A stretch of DNA of 64,000 bases, taken from Gillisella taibaishanensis (GTDB lineage: Bacteria; Pseudomonadota; Alphaproteobacteria; Rhizobiales; Rhizobiaceae). The stretch spans positions 186,001 to 250,000 of the forward strand of contig NZ_MKIN01000022.1 of assembly GCF_001938985.1 (NCBI RefSeq), in the 5' to 3' direction. Of the stretch, positions 8,260-17,088 are shown piece by piece; position 1 is the stretch's first letter; each line of letters begins with the position of its first letter. The notes beneath the pieces are model-generated. The model did not search any database. It was not told the DNA's origin and worked only from the letters and a program-made list of their open reading frames with translations. The position numbers were made by a program, and so were the translations under genes.

Positions 8260-9675
8260 CTATATCCCAAACCACCACGTGGCGAGGCCGAGGAACGAGA
8301 AAAATCCAGTGATATCGGTGACTGTCGTCACGAACACTGCCGAAGACACCGCCGGATCGGCGCCGATCCTGTCGAGCAGCAGTGGAATGAGAATGCCGGC
8401 GATGGCAGCGGCCATCATGTTGATCAGCATGGCTGCGGCGATGATGCCGCCGATATTGACGTCCTGAAACCAGAGCCCCGCAGTCACGCCGATCAGCACG
8501 CCGAAGATCAACCCGTTGAGCAGCCCAACGCCCGCCTCGCGGCGCACGACACGCCAGGCATTGTGAATGTCGAGATTGCGGGTGGCAAGCGCGCGCACCG
8601 TCACCGTCATGGTCTGCGATCCGGCATTGCCGCCCATGCCGGCAACGATCGGCATCAGCACGGCCAGCGCCACTATCTGCTCAATGGTCGCCTCGAATAG
8701 CGAAATGACCGAGGCGGCGAGGATAGCCGTCAGCAGATTGACTAGCAGCCAGGGCACGCGAGACCGGGAGGTCTCGGGAATACTGTCGGACAGTTCTTCA
8801 TCGCCGACGCCGCCGAGGCGCATCAAGTCTTCCTCGGCTTCTTCCTGGATCACGTCGACCACGTCATCGATGGTGAGCACCCCGACCAGCCGCCCACCCT
8901 CGTCGACAACAGCCGCCGACAGAAGGTCGTATTGCTCGAACACCTGGGCTGCCTCTTCCTGGTCCATTTCGGCCGGGATCGGGTGATTGGTCTCGCGCAT
9001 GATGGTTTCGATCTTCACCTGCCGCTTGGTGCGCAGGATGCGGTCGAGATCGACGACGCCAAGTAGTTTGAAGGTCGGATCAATGACGAAGATCTGGGTA
9101 AAACTTTCCGGCAGGCCCTCTTCTTCGCGCATGTAATCGATGGTCTGGCCAACCGCCCAGAAAGGCGGCACGGCAACGAACTCCGACTGCATGCGCCGGC
9201 CGGCCGAGCTTTCCGGATAATCCAGCGCCCGGCGCAGCCGCACCCGTTCCGTGAAGGGCAATTGCGCGAGAATCTCGTCGCGGTCTTCCTCGTCGAGATC
9301 TTCGAGAATGTAGACGGCATCGTCCGAATCGAGATCGCCGATAGCAGCAGCGATCTGCTCGTTCGGCATCTGGTCGACGATTTGCAGGCGGATGGCGTCA
9401 TCGACCTCGGTCAGCGCCGTCATGTCGAAATCATCACCGAGCAGGGTGATCAGCGCCAGACGCTGATCGGGCTGTATCGCCTCGATCAAATGGCCGAGTT
9501 CGGACTCGTGCAGATGCGCGACTTCCTTGCGCAGGAACAGCACATCACGGTCGGCAATCGCGGCGCCGACCAGAGCGCGAAAGTCGCTGCGGATCGAGCC
9601 GTCCTCGTCGTAAATATCAGCCTTTTCCTCGTCGCGGGACTGGCGCGGGCGCACTTGCTCGTCGATGTCGTTCAT
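8260..9675 (-). CDS. mgtE: Magnesium transporter MgtE
   Basis: 471 aa, normal MgtE length. It is a Mg2+-gated Mg2+ channel of the inner membrane. Visible parts in order are the N-terminal helical MgtE_N domain (about 50-165), paired CBS domains (about 170-300, with GVLTIDDVVDVI) and a C-terminal five-helix pore (about 310-470), including the pore-associated segments VLMPIVAGMGGNAGSQTM and PLLLDRIGADPAVSS. The ATG at 9675 begins MNDIDEQVRPRQ. It is a monocistronic gene as far as can be seen, between the MerR gene and the B12 region. Confidence 0.95.
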   Translation of the reverse strand: MNDIDEQVRPRQSRDEEKADIYDEDGSIRSDFRALVGAAIADRDVLFLRKEVAHLHESELGHLIEAIQPDQRLALITLLGDDFDMTALTEVDDAIRLQIVDQMPNEQIAAAIGDLDSDDAVYILEDLDEEDRDEILAQLPFTERVRLRRALDYPESSAGRRMQSEFVAVPPFWAVGQTIDYMREEEGLPESFTQIFVIDPTFKLLGVVDLDRILRTKRQVKIETIMRETNHPIPAEMDQEEAAQVFEQYDLLSAAVVDEGGRLVGVLTIDDVVDVIQEEAEEDLMRLGGVGDEELSDSIPETSRSRVPWLLVNLLTAILAASVISLFEATIEQIVALAVLMPIVAGMGGNAGSQTMTVTVRALATRNLDIHNAWRVVRREAGVGLLNGLIFGVLIGVTAGLWFQDVNIGGIIAAAMLINMMAAAIAGILIPLLLDRIGADPAVSSAVFVTTVTDITGFFSFLGLATWWFGI

Positions 9676-9800
9676 GCTCGCGCTCCCAATTCTAAGCTCC
9701 TGACACCGGCTCCAAACGAATCCCGGTGTCTTGTCCTAGAGCTTCACCATAACTGCATGACAGAAACGACACATGCCACCAAAAACGGCAATAACTTTGG

Positions 9801-10772
9801 CTAAATCAGCATCATAACGATGACCAGACCAACGCCGACCCGCCAGGCGCCGTCGATCAGCCCCAGCCCGCGCCTGATATCGGCACCGCCGATGACCCGC
9901 TCACCGGCGGCGTTCATCATCGGTTCCTGCACCTTTTCGCCGCCATAGATGCGCGGCCCGGCGAGCGCCACGTCAAGCGCGCCTGCCGCCGCCGCCTCCG
10001 GCCATCCGGAATTGGGCGAGCGGTGCAGGCCGTGGTCGGTCATGACGACGGACAAACCACGGCGCGCAGCGGCGCGGCCCTGACTAATCCAGCAGGAACA
10101 GAGGATCAGAAACCCCGCCAGCCGCGCCGCAGGCCAATTGGCGACATCGTCCAACCGCGCCGAGGCCCAGCCGAAGCGAAGATATTTTTCGCTTTTATGA
10201 CCGATCATCGAATCGGCAGTGTTCAGCATCTTGTAGGCGATCAGGCCGGGCAGGCCGAGCAATCCATACCAGAAGGCAGGCGCGACGACGCCATCGGCAA
10301 AATTTTCAGACAGGCTCTCCAGCGCCGCCCGCGCTACCCCGGCTTCATCGAGAACGGACGGATCGCGCCCGACAATCATCGACACCGCACGGCGCCCACC
10401 GGCAAGCCCATCATGGCGCAGACCATCGGCCACGGCCACGACATGATCGATCAAGCTTTTCTGGGCCAGGAATACGGCCGCGACGACGACCTCCAGCAGC
10501 AGACCGAGCAGGCCGAGTGCTGCAAATATCAGGTGCAGGGCGACGCCGACAGCAAGGCTCAGCGCCAGCAGCAGCAGGATGGTCACGACCCCGCCCGCCC
10601 TGCGCAAGCCATCAGGAAAGCCGGGTCGGTTGAGCAGCTGGTCGAAAAACGAAATCGCCTTGCCGAACAGCACGACCGGATGCGGCAGCCGCGACCAAAG
10701 CCATGGGGGATCGCCGACCACCCGGTCGAGCAAAAGTGCCAAAAACAGCAGGAGAAGATGCGCCTCGATCAT
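9801..10772 (-). CDS. cobD: Adenosylcobinamide-phosphate synthase CobD (CbiB)
   Basis: 323 aa. It attaches aminopropanol (or its phosphate) to adenosylcobyric acid in the late cobalamin pathway, and it is an inner-membrane protein. The signature DRVVGDPPWLWSRLPHPVVLFG is at residues 16-37; hydrophobic helices follow, with LSENFADGVVAPAFWYGLLG in the middle. It is the last gene of cobA-cobB-cobC-cobD; its ATG overlaps the cobC stop (ATGA). Nomenclature follows the Pseudomonas denitrificans scheme. Confidence 0.93.
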   Translation of the reverse strand: MIEAHLLLLFLALLLDRVVGDPPWLWSRLPHPVVLFGKAISFFDQLLNRPGFPDGLRRAGGVVTILLLLALSLAVGVALHLIFAALGLLGLLLEVVVAAVFLAQKSLIDHVVAVADGLRHDGLAGGRRAVSMIVGRDPSVLDEAGVARAALESLSENFADGVVAPAFWYGLLGLPGLIAYKMLNTADSMIGHKSEKYLRFGWASARLDDVANWPAARLAGFLILCSCWISQGRAAARRGLSVVMTDHGLHRSPNSGWPEAAAAGALDVALAGPRIYGGEKVQEPMMNAAGERVIGGADIRRGLGLIDGAWRVGVGLVIVMMLI

Positions 10773-11782
10773 GGCTGGTATGCCTGCAAGGCGGCGCCCA
10801 GACGCGCATCGGCGGCTTCATCCGGCGCAAGCCCGATCCGCAGCCAGGACGGCGCGTAGTCGAAGGCCCGCGTCAGGATGTGATGTCGCGCCAGATGCGC
10901 ATGCAGGCTTGCCGCATCGGGATGATCGACCAAGGCAAATAGCGGCGTGCCGCCGAGGACATTCATTCCGGCGCTTGCAAGCGCCTCATCAAGTCCGGCC
11001 TTTCGGGCAAAGATCCGCTCACGGATCACCTGGCAATCACCGGCAAACAGCTCTGATGCCACGGCAAGCGCCGGTCCCGAAACCGCCCAAGGGCCGAGCC
11101 ATTCGGCGAAACGCTCCAGGATAGGCTCCTGCGCAATGACGAACCCAAGCCGCAGGCCCGCAAGCCCAAAGAACTTGCCGAAGGAGCGAAACAGCAGGAG
11201 ATTATCATGATCCGCAGCCACGGAAGCCAGCGAGGACTGCGGCTCGACATCGGCAAAGGCCTCATCGACAAGCAGCAACCCGCCGGACGCCGCCAAGCGC
11301 CGCGCCAGGGCGGCAAGGTCGCTGGTGGCGATCAGTCGGCCGGTTGGATTGTTGGGATTGACCACCACGACCAGCCCATGCGCCGGGGTAACCGCCTCCA
11401 ACGTATCGATCTGATCAACAGCGACGCCGCCAAGGGCAAGGCTGCGGGCATATTCGCCATAGGTCGGCCCAAGGATCGCGGCCCGCGCCCCGGTTTTCAG
11501 CAGACGCGGCAAAAGCTGGATCACCGATTGGGTACCGGGCACCGGCAGCGGCAGAATAGACCCGGAGCCGTAGAAAACCCGTGCCGCGAGCCGCGCCGCC
11601 TCTTCCCGCTCGCGGTCGGGCAGACGATGCCAGGCGCGGGCATCTATAGCGGGCAAGTCCGGCGGACAAGGATTGATGCCAGTGGACAGGTCGAGCCAGT
11701 CCTCGATCCGGCCGCCATAGCGACGCGCTGCTGTCGCCAGACCGCCCCCATGGGCAATCGGTGCCATCACGTCGGTACTCAT
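10769..11782 (-). CDS. cobC: Threonine-phosphate decarboxylase CobC
   Basis: 337 aa, PLP-dependent aspartate-aminotransferase fold. It makes (R)-1-amino-2-propanol O-phosphate, the linker used by CobD. Visible are the start HGGGLATAARRYGG, VVVNPNNPTGR near residue 140 and FRSFGKFFGLAGLRLGF near residue 205, with the candidate PLP-binding lysine. It overlaps cobB and cobD by ATGA junctions, so translation is probably coupled. Confidence 0.93.
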   Translation of the reverse strand: MSTDVMAPIAHGGGLATAARRYGGRIEDWLDLSTGINPCPPDLPAIDARAWHRLPDREREEAARLAARVFYGSGSILPLPVPGTQSVIQLLPRLLKTGARAAILGPTYGEYARSLALGGVAVDQIDTLEAVTPAHGLVVVVNPNNPTGRLIATSDLAALARRLAASGGLLLVDEAFADVEPQSSLASVAADHDNLLLFRSFGKFFGLAGLRLGFVIAQEPILERFAEWLGPWAVSGPALAVASELFAGDCQVIRERIFARKAGLDEALASAGMNVLGGTPLFALVDHPDAASLHAHLARHHILTRAFDYAPSWLRIGLAPDEAADARLGAALQAYQP

Positions 11783-13089
11783 GCGCGTGCCTCGCCGAAC
11801 CGGTCGATGATGTGAATATAGGAACCGGCCACCCGCCCGCGCCGTAAGCCGACCTCGCCCAAGGACTGCCCCAGGGCATCTGATGCTTCGAACAGCCGGT
11901 CGCCCTCACCTTCCTCGACAACGGTGGAATAATGAAATTCATGCCCGGTCATCGGATGATTGAAAATCTCCTGCGACAGCGGCCGCAGCACGCGGTAGCC
12001 GAGATGGCGGTTACGGGTGGCAAAACTCGTTTTCAGCGGCAAGAGGCCGAGCATGGCATGGTCCTGCCCCTCGGCATCGGTGAGGACCTCACCCAGCACC
12101 ATGTAACCACCGCATTCGCCGAAAATCTTCACCCCACGTTCGGCGGCCAGCCGCATCGCAGCGCAGAAGGCAGAGGCCCCGGCAAGCCGCCCAGCATGCA
12201 GTTCCGGGTAACCGCCGGGCAGATAGATGGCATCGGCGCCAGAAGCTGGCACCTCATCCTGCAACGGCGAAAAGAAGCTGATCTCGGCGCCACGCCGGCG
12301 CCAGCCGAGCAGCATATGATCGTAACAAAAGGCGAAAGCCTCGTCCCGCGCCACGGCAATGTGTCGGCCGAGCGGTGCCAGCCGGGCAATATTGGCATCC
12401 GAGACCGGATCAGGTGAGCGGGCCGCCGCGCGCAGCATCGCTTCAAGATCGCAGCCGGCCTCCACCACATCAGCGGCATGAGTGATAAAAGCCTCAAGGC
12501 CTGAGATTTCCTGCGCTTGCACCAGACCCAGATGCCGCTCCGGCAGCGACAGCGCCGCATCGGCCCTGATGACGCCGAGGACGGGTATGCGCACCGCCTC
12601 CAGCGCCTGGCGCAGCATCATCTCATGCCTGTCACTGCCGACCCGGTTGAGAATGACCCCAGCCATAAGCAGGCCTGAGCGAAAATCGGAGAAACCCTTG
12701 ACAAGGGCGGCGACGGATTGGGACATCCGTGCACAATCGACCACCAGCACGACAGACAGGCCGAGCATGATGGCGAGATCGGCGGGCGAGCCGGTGCCAT
12801 CGGCCGCACCGTCGTAAAGCCCCATCATCGCCTCGATGACAAGCGTGCGCCCGCCCTGGCGATGCAGCGCGGCATTGGCGGCGACCAGTTCCGGGCGCAT
12901 GGCCCAAGGGTCGAAATTCAGGCAAGTCTCGCCGCTTGCCGCCGCATGAAAGGCCGGATCGATATAATCAGGACCCGCCTTGCCCGGCGCAAGCCGATGA
13001 CCGGCATCTTTCAGTGCTCGCAACAGGCCAAGCGTAACCGTGGTCTTGCCGGAACCGGAAGCCGGTGCTGCGATCAGAAGGCCGCTCAT
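11779..13089 (-). CDS. cobB: Cobyrinic acid a,c-diamide synthase CobB
   Basis: 436 aa. It is a glutamine- and ATP-dependent amidase acting on side chains a and c of (hydrogeno)byrinate. The N-terminal P-loop is APASGSGKTTVTLGLL. The C-terminal class I glutaminase domain carries the nucleophile in FGECGGYMVLGE near residue 330, with a histidine in GHEFHYS. It overlaps cobA and cobC through ATGA junctions. Confidence 0.95.
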   Translation of the reverse strand: MSGLLIAAPASGSGKTTVTLGLLRALKDAGHRLAPGKAGPDYIDPAFHAAASGETCLNFDPWAMRPELVAANAALHRQGGRTLVIEAMMGLYDGAADGTGSPADLAIMLGLSVVLVVDCARMSQSVAALVKGFSDFRSGLLMAGVILNRVGSDRHEMMLRQALEAVRIPVLGVIRADAALSLPERHLGLVQAQEISGLEAFITHAADVVEAGCDLEAMLRAAARSPDPVSDANIARLAPLGRHIAVARDEAFAFCYDHMLLGWRRRGAEISFFSPLQDEVPASGADAIYLPGGYPELHAGRLAGASAFCAAMRLAAERGVKIFGECGGYMVLGEVLTDAEGQDHAMLGLLPLKTSFATRNRHLGYRVLRPLSQEIFNHPMTGHEFHYSTVVEEGEGDRLFEASDALGQSLGEVGLRRGRVAGSYIHIIDRFGEARA

Positions 13090-13961
13090 GCGCCGCTTCC
13101 TCGCAAGCTATGTCCTTGCAACGGCGCGCGGATCGGGTCGGTTTCGGCAAACGGGTCCGGCTGCAACGCCCGCCCCGAGAGCGCGCCGAGCCAGTCGAGC
13201 GAGGGACGCAGCCGCACGACATCGCCGATCACGACGATTGCTGGTGGCTGGATGCTGGCTGCTTTCATGTCCGCCTCGGCGGCGCCGAGCGTGGTTTCCA
13301 ATACCCTCTGGCGGTCCGTCGCGGCATCGCAGACGAAAGCCAGCGGCTCTTGGGACGACCTGCCGGCGGCGATCAATTGCGCGGCGATATGGTCCATATG
13401 TTTCATCGCCATGTACATGACGATCACTTTCGATCCCTTGGCAATCGCCCGCCAATCGATAGCATCGGGAACCGCACCGGACGAATCGTGGCCCGTCAGA
13501 AACGTGACGGCGTGATTGACCTCGCGGTGGGTGACGGGAATACCGGCATAGGCCAGCCCGCCAATGCCGGCGGTGATGCCGGGCACGATGCGGAAGGGCA
13601 CGCCATGCTCTACCAGCGTCAGCGCCTCCTCGCCGCCGCGCCCGAACACGAAGGGGTCGCCCCCCTTCAGCCGCAGCACCCGCTTGCCTGATTTGGCGAG
13701 ATCGACCAGCCGCAACGAAATATCGCGCTGCTTGGCCGACGGCTTGCCGCCACGCTTGCCGGCATATTCCAGTTCCGCCGCCGGATTGGCATAGGCTAGG
13801 CAGGCCTCGTCGACCAGCGCGTCATGCACGACGACATCGGCCATCGACAGGCCACGCACCGCCAGCAGCGTCAGCAGACCCGGATCTCCGGGACCGGCGC
13901 CAGCCAGCCAGACATGGCCGGGCTCCAGCTGCGGCAAAGGCTCGAAAACGTCTTTCATCAT
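13086..13961 (-). CDS. cobA: Uroporphyrinogen-III C-methyltransferase CobA (SUMT)
   Basis: 291 aa from the ATG at 13961 (a second ATG follows at once). It makes precorrin-2 by methylating uroporphyrinogen III at C2 and C7 with SAM, the entry step of the corrin branch. SUMT signatures are VWLAGAGPGDPGLLTLLA at the N-terminus, LRLKGGDPFVFGRGGEEA and PGITAGIGGLAYAGIPVTHR. A longer in-frame extension upstream is translated intergenic repeat and was rejected. It is the first gene of the cobABCD unit, divergent from cbiD across about 250 bases. Confidence 0.93.
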   Translation of the reverse strand: MMKDVFEPLPQLEPGHVWLAGAGPGDPGLLTLLAVRGLSMADVVVHDALVDEACLAYANPAAELEYAGKRGGKPSAKQRDISLRLVDLAKSGKRVLRLKGGDPFVFGRGGEEALTLVEHGVPFRIVPGITAGIGGLAYAGIPVTHREVNHAVTFLTGHDSSGAVPDAIDWRAIAKGSKVIVMYMAMKHMDHIAAQLIAAGRSSQEPLAFVCDAATDRQRVLETTLGAAEADMKAASIQPPAIVVIGDVVRLRPSLDWLGALSGRALQPDPFAETDPIRAPLQGHSLRGSGA

Positions 13962-14105
13962 GGTCCATGCTCTACTGCATAATCGACCAAACCGAAATCG
14001 ATTCTGCGCGAAATTTATCAAGCCGCAGGCTATCTTGCCGGAGTGATGTGCAACGTAGCGTCTGGACGCTGGCACCCGGTCATCAGGCACTTTCGTTCGC
14101 TGGCA

Positions 14106-14197
14106 GGAAAACCGGTTTCCACTTTTCTCTGACAAACGCTTGGCTTGCTTTTCGTTTGTCGGACGGGAAAACCGGTTTCCACTTTTCCCTGACAAAC
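14106..14197. repeat. Two rhizobial palindromic repeat copies between cobA and cbiD
   Basis: Two near-identical 32-base units starting GGAAAACCGGTTTCCACTTT and ending CTGACAAAC lie exactly 60 bases apart (from 14106 and 14166). Together with the intervening CGTTTGTCGGACGGG they form a hairpin: GTTTGTC/GACAAAC outside and GGGAAAA/TTTTCCC inside. The second copy ends 13 bases before the cbiD start. Confidence 0.75.
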
Positions 14198-14210
14198 TCT
14201 ATAAGACCTT

Positions 14211-15338
14211 ATGACCGATCCCGAAACGCCGTCCGACCTGCACGACGCCGCTGCCCCGCGCAAGCCAGGCGGCGCGCTGCGCACCGGTTGGACGACCGGC
14301 GCCTGCGCTACTGCGGCGACAAAGGCGGCACTGACGGCGCTGCTGACGGGCGAGTTTCCAGATCCTGTCTCGATCCGGCTGCCCGGCGGCCAGGAGCCTG
14401 CCTTCGCTCTCGCCCAGGAGGCGCTGAGCAAGGATAAGGCCTCCGCTGGCATCATCAAAGACGCTGGCGACGACCCCGATGTCACCCATGGTGCCACCGT
14501 AATCGCGACGGTCCGGCGGCTTGCCGAAGGCTCCGGCATTCGCTTCTTGGCTGGCGATGGCGTTGGCACGGTGACCAAGCCCGGCCTGCCGCTTGCGGTC
14601 GGCGAACCCGCCATTAACCCGGTGCCGCGTTCGATGATGACGGCCGAAGTCGAGGCGCTTGCCGTGCTTCACTCCATCGCACCGGACATTGAAATCACCA
14701 TTTCGATCCCCGGCGGCGAAGAACTGGCGCAAAAGACCTGGAACCCGCGCCTCGGCATTGTCGGCGGCCTCTCCGTGCTCGGCACCACGGGCGTGGTCCA
14801 CCCGTTTTCCTGCGCCGCCTGGATCCATTCCATCCATCGCGGCATCGACGTCGCACGCGCCATGGGCCTTACCCATGTGCTCGGAGCGACCGGCTCGACC
14901 TCGGAACGGACGGCACAGGCGATCTATGGATTGCCGACGGAAGCACTGCTCGATATGGGCGACTTTGCCGGTGGCCTGCTGAAATATCTGCGTCAGCATC
15001 CGGTACCACGACTGACGATTGCAGGTGGCTTCGCTAAGATGAGCAAGCTTGCCCAAGGCGCACTCGACCTGCATTCCAGCCGAAGCCAAATCGACAATAT
15101 CTTCATGGAAACATTGATCTGTAGTGATTTACTCACGAAGGACTTGAGGACTGAAATTCGCTCCGCCAATACCGCGCTTGAAATCCTCGAACGCACAAGG
15201 GGCGCCGGCCTCGACATTGCCACGCCAGTTGCCGAGCGTGCACGCCAGACGGCGCTCGCGGTACTGCGTGGCGCCGATATTGTCGTGGATGTCGTTGTCA
15301 CCGACCGCGCGGGAGCCATCCTTGCCCGGGCGTCCTGA
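14211..15338 (+). CDS. cbiD: Cobalt-precorrin-5B (C1)-methyltransferase CbiD
   Basis: 375 aa. CbiD methylates C1 of the corrin ring; in organisms lacking CobF it supplies this step. The signature LRTGWTTGACATAATKAAL is near residues 24-42, followed by PAINPVPRSMM, LGTTGVVHPFSC and AGGFAKMSKLAQG. It is an anaerobic-type enzyme in a cluster whose other methyltransferases carry aerobic-type names. The cobK frame begins inside its last codons. Confidence 0.93.
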   Translation: MTDPETPSDLHDAAAPRKPGGALRTGWTTGACATAATKAALTALLTGEFPDPVSIRLPGGQEPAFALAQEALSKDKASAGIIKDAGDDPDVTHGATVIATVRRLAEGSGIRFLAGDGVGTVTKPGLPLAVGEPAINPVPRSMMTAEVEALAVLHSIAPDIEITISIPGGEELAQKTWNPRLGIVGGLSVLGTTGVVHPFSCAAWIHSIHRGIDVARAMGLTHVLGATGSTSERTAQAIYGLPTEALLDMGDFAGGLLKYLRQHPVPRLTIAGGFAKMSKLAQGALDLHSSRSQIDNIFMETLICSDLLTKDLRTEIRSANTALEILERTRGAGLDIATPVAERARQTALAVLRGADIVVDVVVTDRAGAILARAS

Positions 15339-16041
15339 TGCGGCTGTCGAAACCATCCTCATTCTCGGCGGCACAGCCGAGGCGGCAAAACTTGCGGCAG
15401 CGTTGAGCGAGAAGGGGCAGGCAAGGGTGATCACCGCCCTTGCCGGGCGCACCGACGATCCGGTCTTGCCACCCGGCGAGGTCCGCATCGGCGGCTTCGG
15501 CGGCGTAGACGGGCTTGCTGCCTATCTCAAGGCGGAAGATGTCAGCCGCGTGATCGACGCCACTCATCCCTTTGCGCGGCAGATCTCCGAGAATGCGATC
15601 GCAGCCTGCGCCAAGGCCCATGTACCTCTCACCGTCCACAGCCGTAAGCCTTGGGAGAAGCAGGCCGACGACATCTGGATCGAAGTCGACAGTCTCGAAC
15701 AGGCGGTGGCAGCCCTTCCGCCAGGCGCTCACGTGTTCCTAGCGCTGGGCCGCCAGCACATCGATGCTTTTGCACGGCGCCAGGATTGCCGTTTCGTGAT
15801 CCGCATGGTGGATGCACCAAAGCAGCCCCTACCCTTTGCAGATGCCACGATTGTGCTGGGAAAAGCCTCAGCCGATTGGCAGGAGGAGCGACGCCTGTTT
15901 GAGACCTACGGTATCGACCATATCGTGGCGCGCAATTCCGGCGGCGACGCCGGCTATGGCAAGATCATTGCTGCAAGGGAAATGCGCTTGCCCATCGTGA
16001 TCATTGGCCGTCCTTTCGCAGAGCTTTCTGACGCAGACTGA
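15322..16041 (+). CDS. cobK: Precorrin-6A reductase CobK (CbiJ)
   Basis: 239 aa if started at the TTG at 15322, which has GGGAG six bases before it and overlaps the cbiD end by 17 bases. An ATG at 15289 in the same frame is the alternative. It reduces precorrin-6A with NADPH. The start ETILILGGTAEAAKLAAAL is a dinucleotide-binding motif. The middle contains RVIDATHPFARQISENA, and the end IVIIGRPFAELSDAD. It completes the small plus-strand unit cbiD-cobK. Confidence 0.9.
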   Translation: MPGRPDAAVETILILGGTAEAAKLAAALSEKGQARVITALAGRTDDPVLPPGEVRIGGFGGVDGLAAYLKAEDVSRVIDATHPFARQISENAIAACAKAHVPLTVHSRKPWEKQADDIWIEVDSLEQAVAALPPGAHVFLALGRQHIDAFARRQDCRFVIRMVDAPKQPLPFADATIVLGKASADWQEERRLFETYGIDHIVARNSGGDAGYGKIIAAREMRLPIVIIGRPFAELSDAD

Positions 16042-16063
16042 CGCGCTGGCCGTACTCTCTCTG

Positions 16064-16636
16064 TCAAGCCCGACTTGCGGCCACACGGAGGCCAGCGATA
16101 GCTGCGTCTTCAATGTTCGCATGACGGATGCGATCGGGCAGCGCGACGCAATCAGCGCGGCCAGAGGCCGGCCAGTATTCGAGCTTGCAGCCACGCGGTC
16201 CGCCCATGCTTTCTTCGATTACGGTAATGTTGCGGCTTGCGAGAAACAGCCGGGCATAATCGAAATTGCGCGCACCGACGTTGTAGAAATTATTGCCGGC
16301 CGGGCTAGCACCACCAAAAATGCGGGCTTCCAGCCGGCGTGGATTGGCACCGTATTTGATGAGATCACTGACCAGCGCATCCATCAGCCAGCAGCCATAA
16401 CGGGCGGCTTCGTAACGATCCATCGTCCGGTTGATCGGCCCGGGCAACACGAAATGGTTCATGCCGCCAAGGCCGATGGCAGGGTCACGAATGCATGCGG
16501 CAACGCAGGAACCGAGAACCGTTGAGAGAACCACATTGCGGTCATCCGTGATCACGTGCTCGCCCTGCGCGACCATGATCCGATGAGCGGGTCGAGCCGT
16601 CTTCGACGCAACGCCGATATTCCACTCGAAAGACAT
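16064..16636 (-). CDS. cheD: Chemoreceptor glutamine deamidase CheD
   Basis: 190 aa. CheD deamidates glutamines of chemoreceptors to methyl-accepting glutamates. The catalytic cysteine is in LSTVLGSCVAACI and the histidine in GLGGMNHFVLP; the ARIFGGA segment also fits. It is separated from any chemotaxis operon, lying between cobK and a nucleoside hydrolase, as cheW also stands alone in this window. The ATG at 16636 starts MSFEWNIGVA. Confidence 0.93.
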   Translation of the reverse strand: MSFEWNIGVASKTARPAHRIMVAQGEHVITDDRNVVLSTVLGSCVAACIRDPAIGLGGMNHFVLPGPINRTMDRYEAARYGCWLMDALVSDLIKYGANPRRLEARIFGGASPAGNNFYNVGARNFDYARLFLASRNITVIEESMGGPRGCKLEYWPASGRADCVALPDRIRHANIEDAAIAGLRVAASRA

Positions 16637-17088
16637 TTGACGCTACACACCCTGCTTCATGACTTTCTAATAAAAGCATAGATCCATTGCAAAAAATACC
16701 ATAGATTTAGATGGGGGAAGCTACTTCTGTACCGTTTTGATCCAGACACGGTCAACAGCACCTTAACATGCTGTCTACGGCGACGCTGACCAGACCGCCA
16801 GCGCAGACCAAGACACTCATCAAAGCATTGTTTTGATGAGTGTATCGACTGAAACGCATTAAGGGTCTTTGTGTTTTTGGAAGCCTCTGGATTTTTTCCG
16901 ATTGCTGAAATTCCGGATAACCGCATGGTTAGTCCCGGCGCGCAATCGTTTCAGAGCGAAACACCATATCGGCAGAGGTCAGCGGAGAGTCTGCTAAACG
17001 ATCCGCTGAGGGCCATACCCGGCAGGCCTCAGCCTTTCCGTCGGTTCTGTCCGCCAACCGCCTGCGGCCAACTCCGACGGAATAAGGG
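16637..17088. other. Intergenic region with a perfect inverted repeat
   Basis: About 450 bases between cheD and the nucleoside hydrolase gene, both minus strand. It should hold the cheD promoter near 16640-16720. The only strong feature is the 12-7-12 inverted repeat at 16813-16843. No plausible gene was found. Confidence 0.5.
16813..16843. repeat. Perfect 12-bp inverted repeat
   Basis: ACACTCATCAAA and TTTGATGAGTGT are separated by GCATTGT. The stem is not GC-rich and no T run follows on either strand, so a terminator is unlikely. It may be an operator or a small mobile or recombination remnant. Confidence 0.7.

Noticed and set aside
10023..10859. Long plus-strand frame over cobD
   Set aside because: Shadow of the minus-strand gene; no homology seen.
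13962..14195. Upstream extension of cobA by 78 codons
   Set aside because: The extra residues are translation of the palindromic repeats and do not resemble SUMT proteins.
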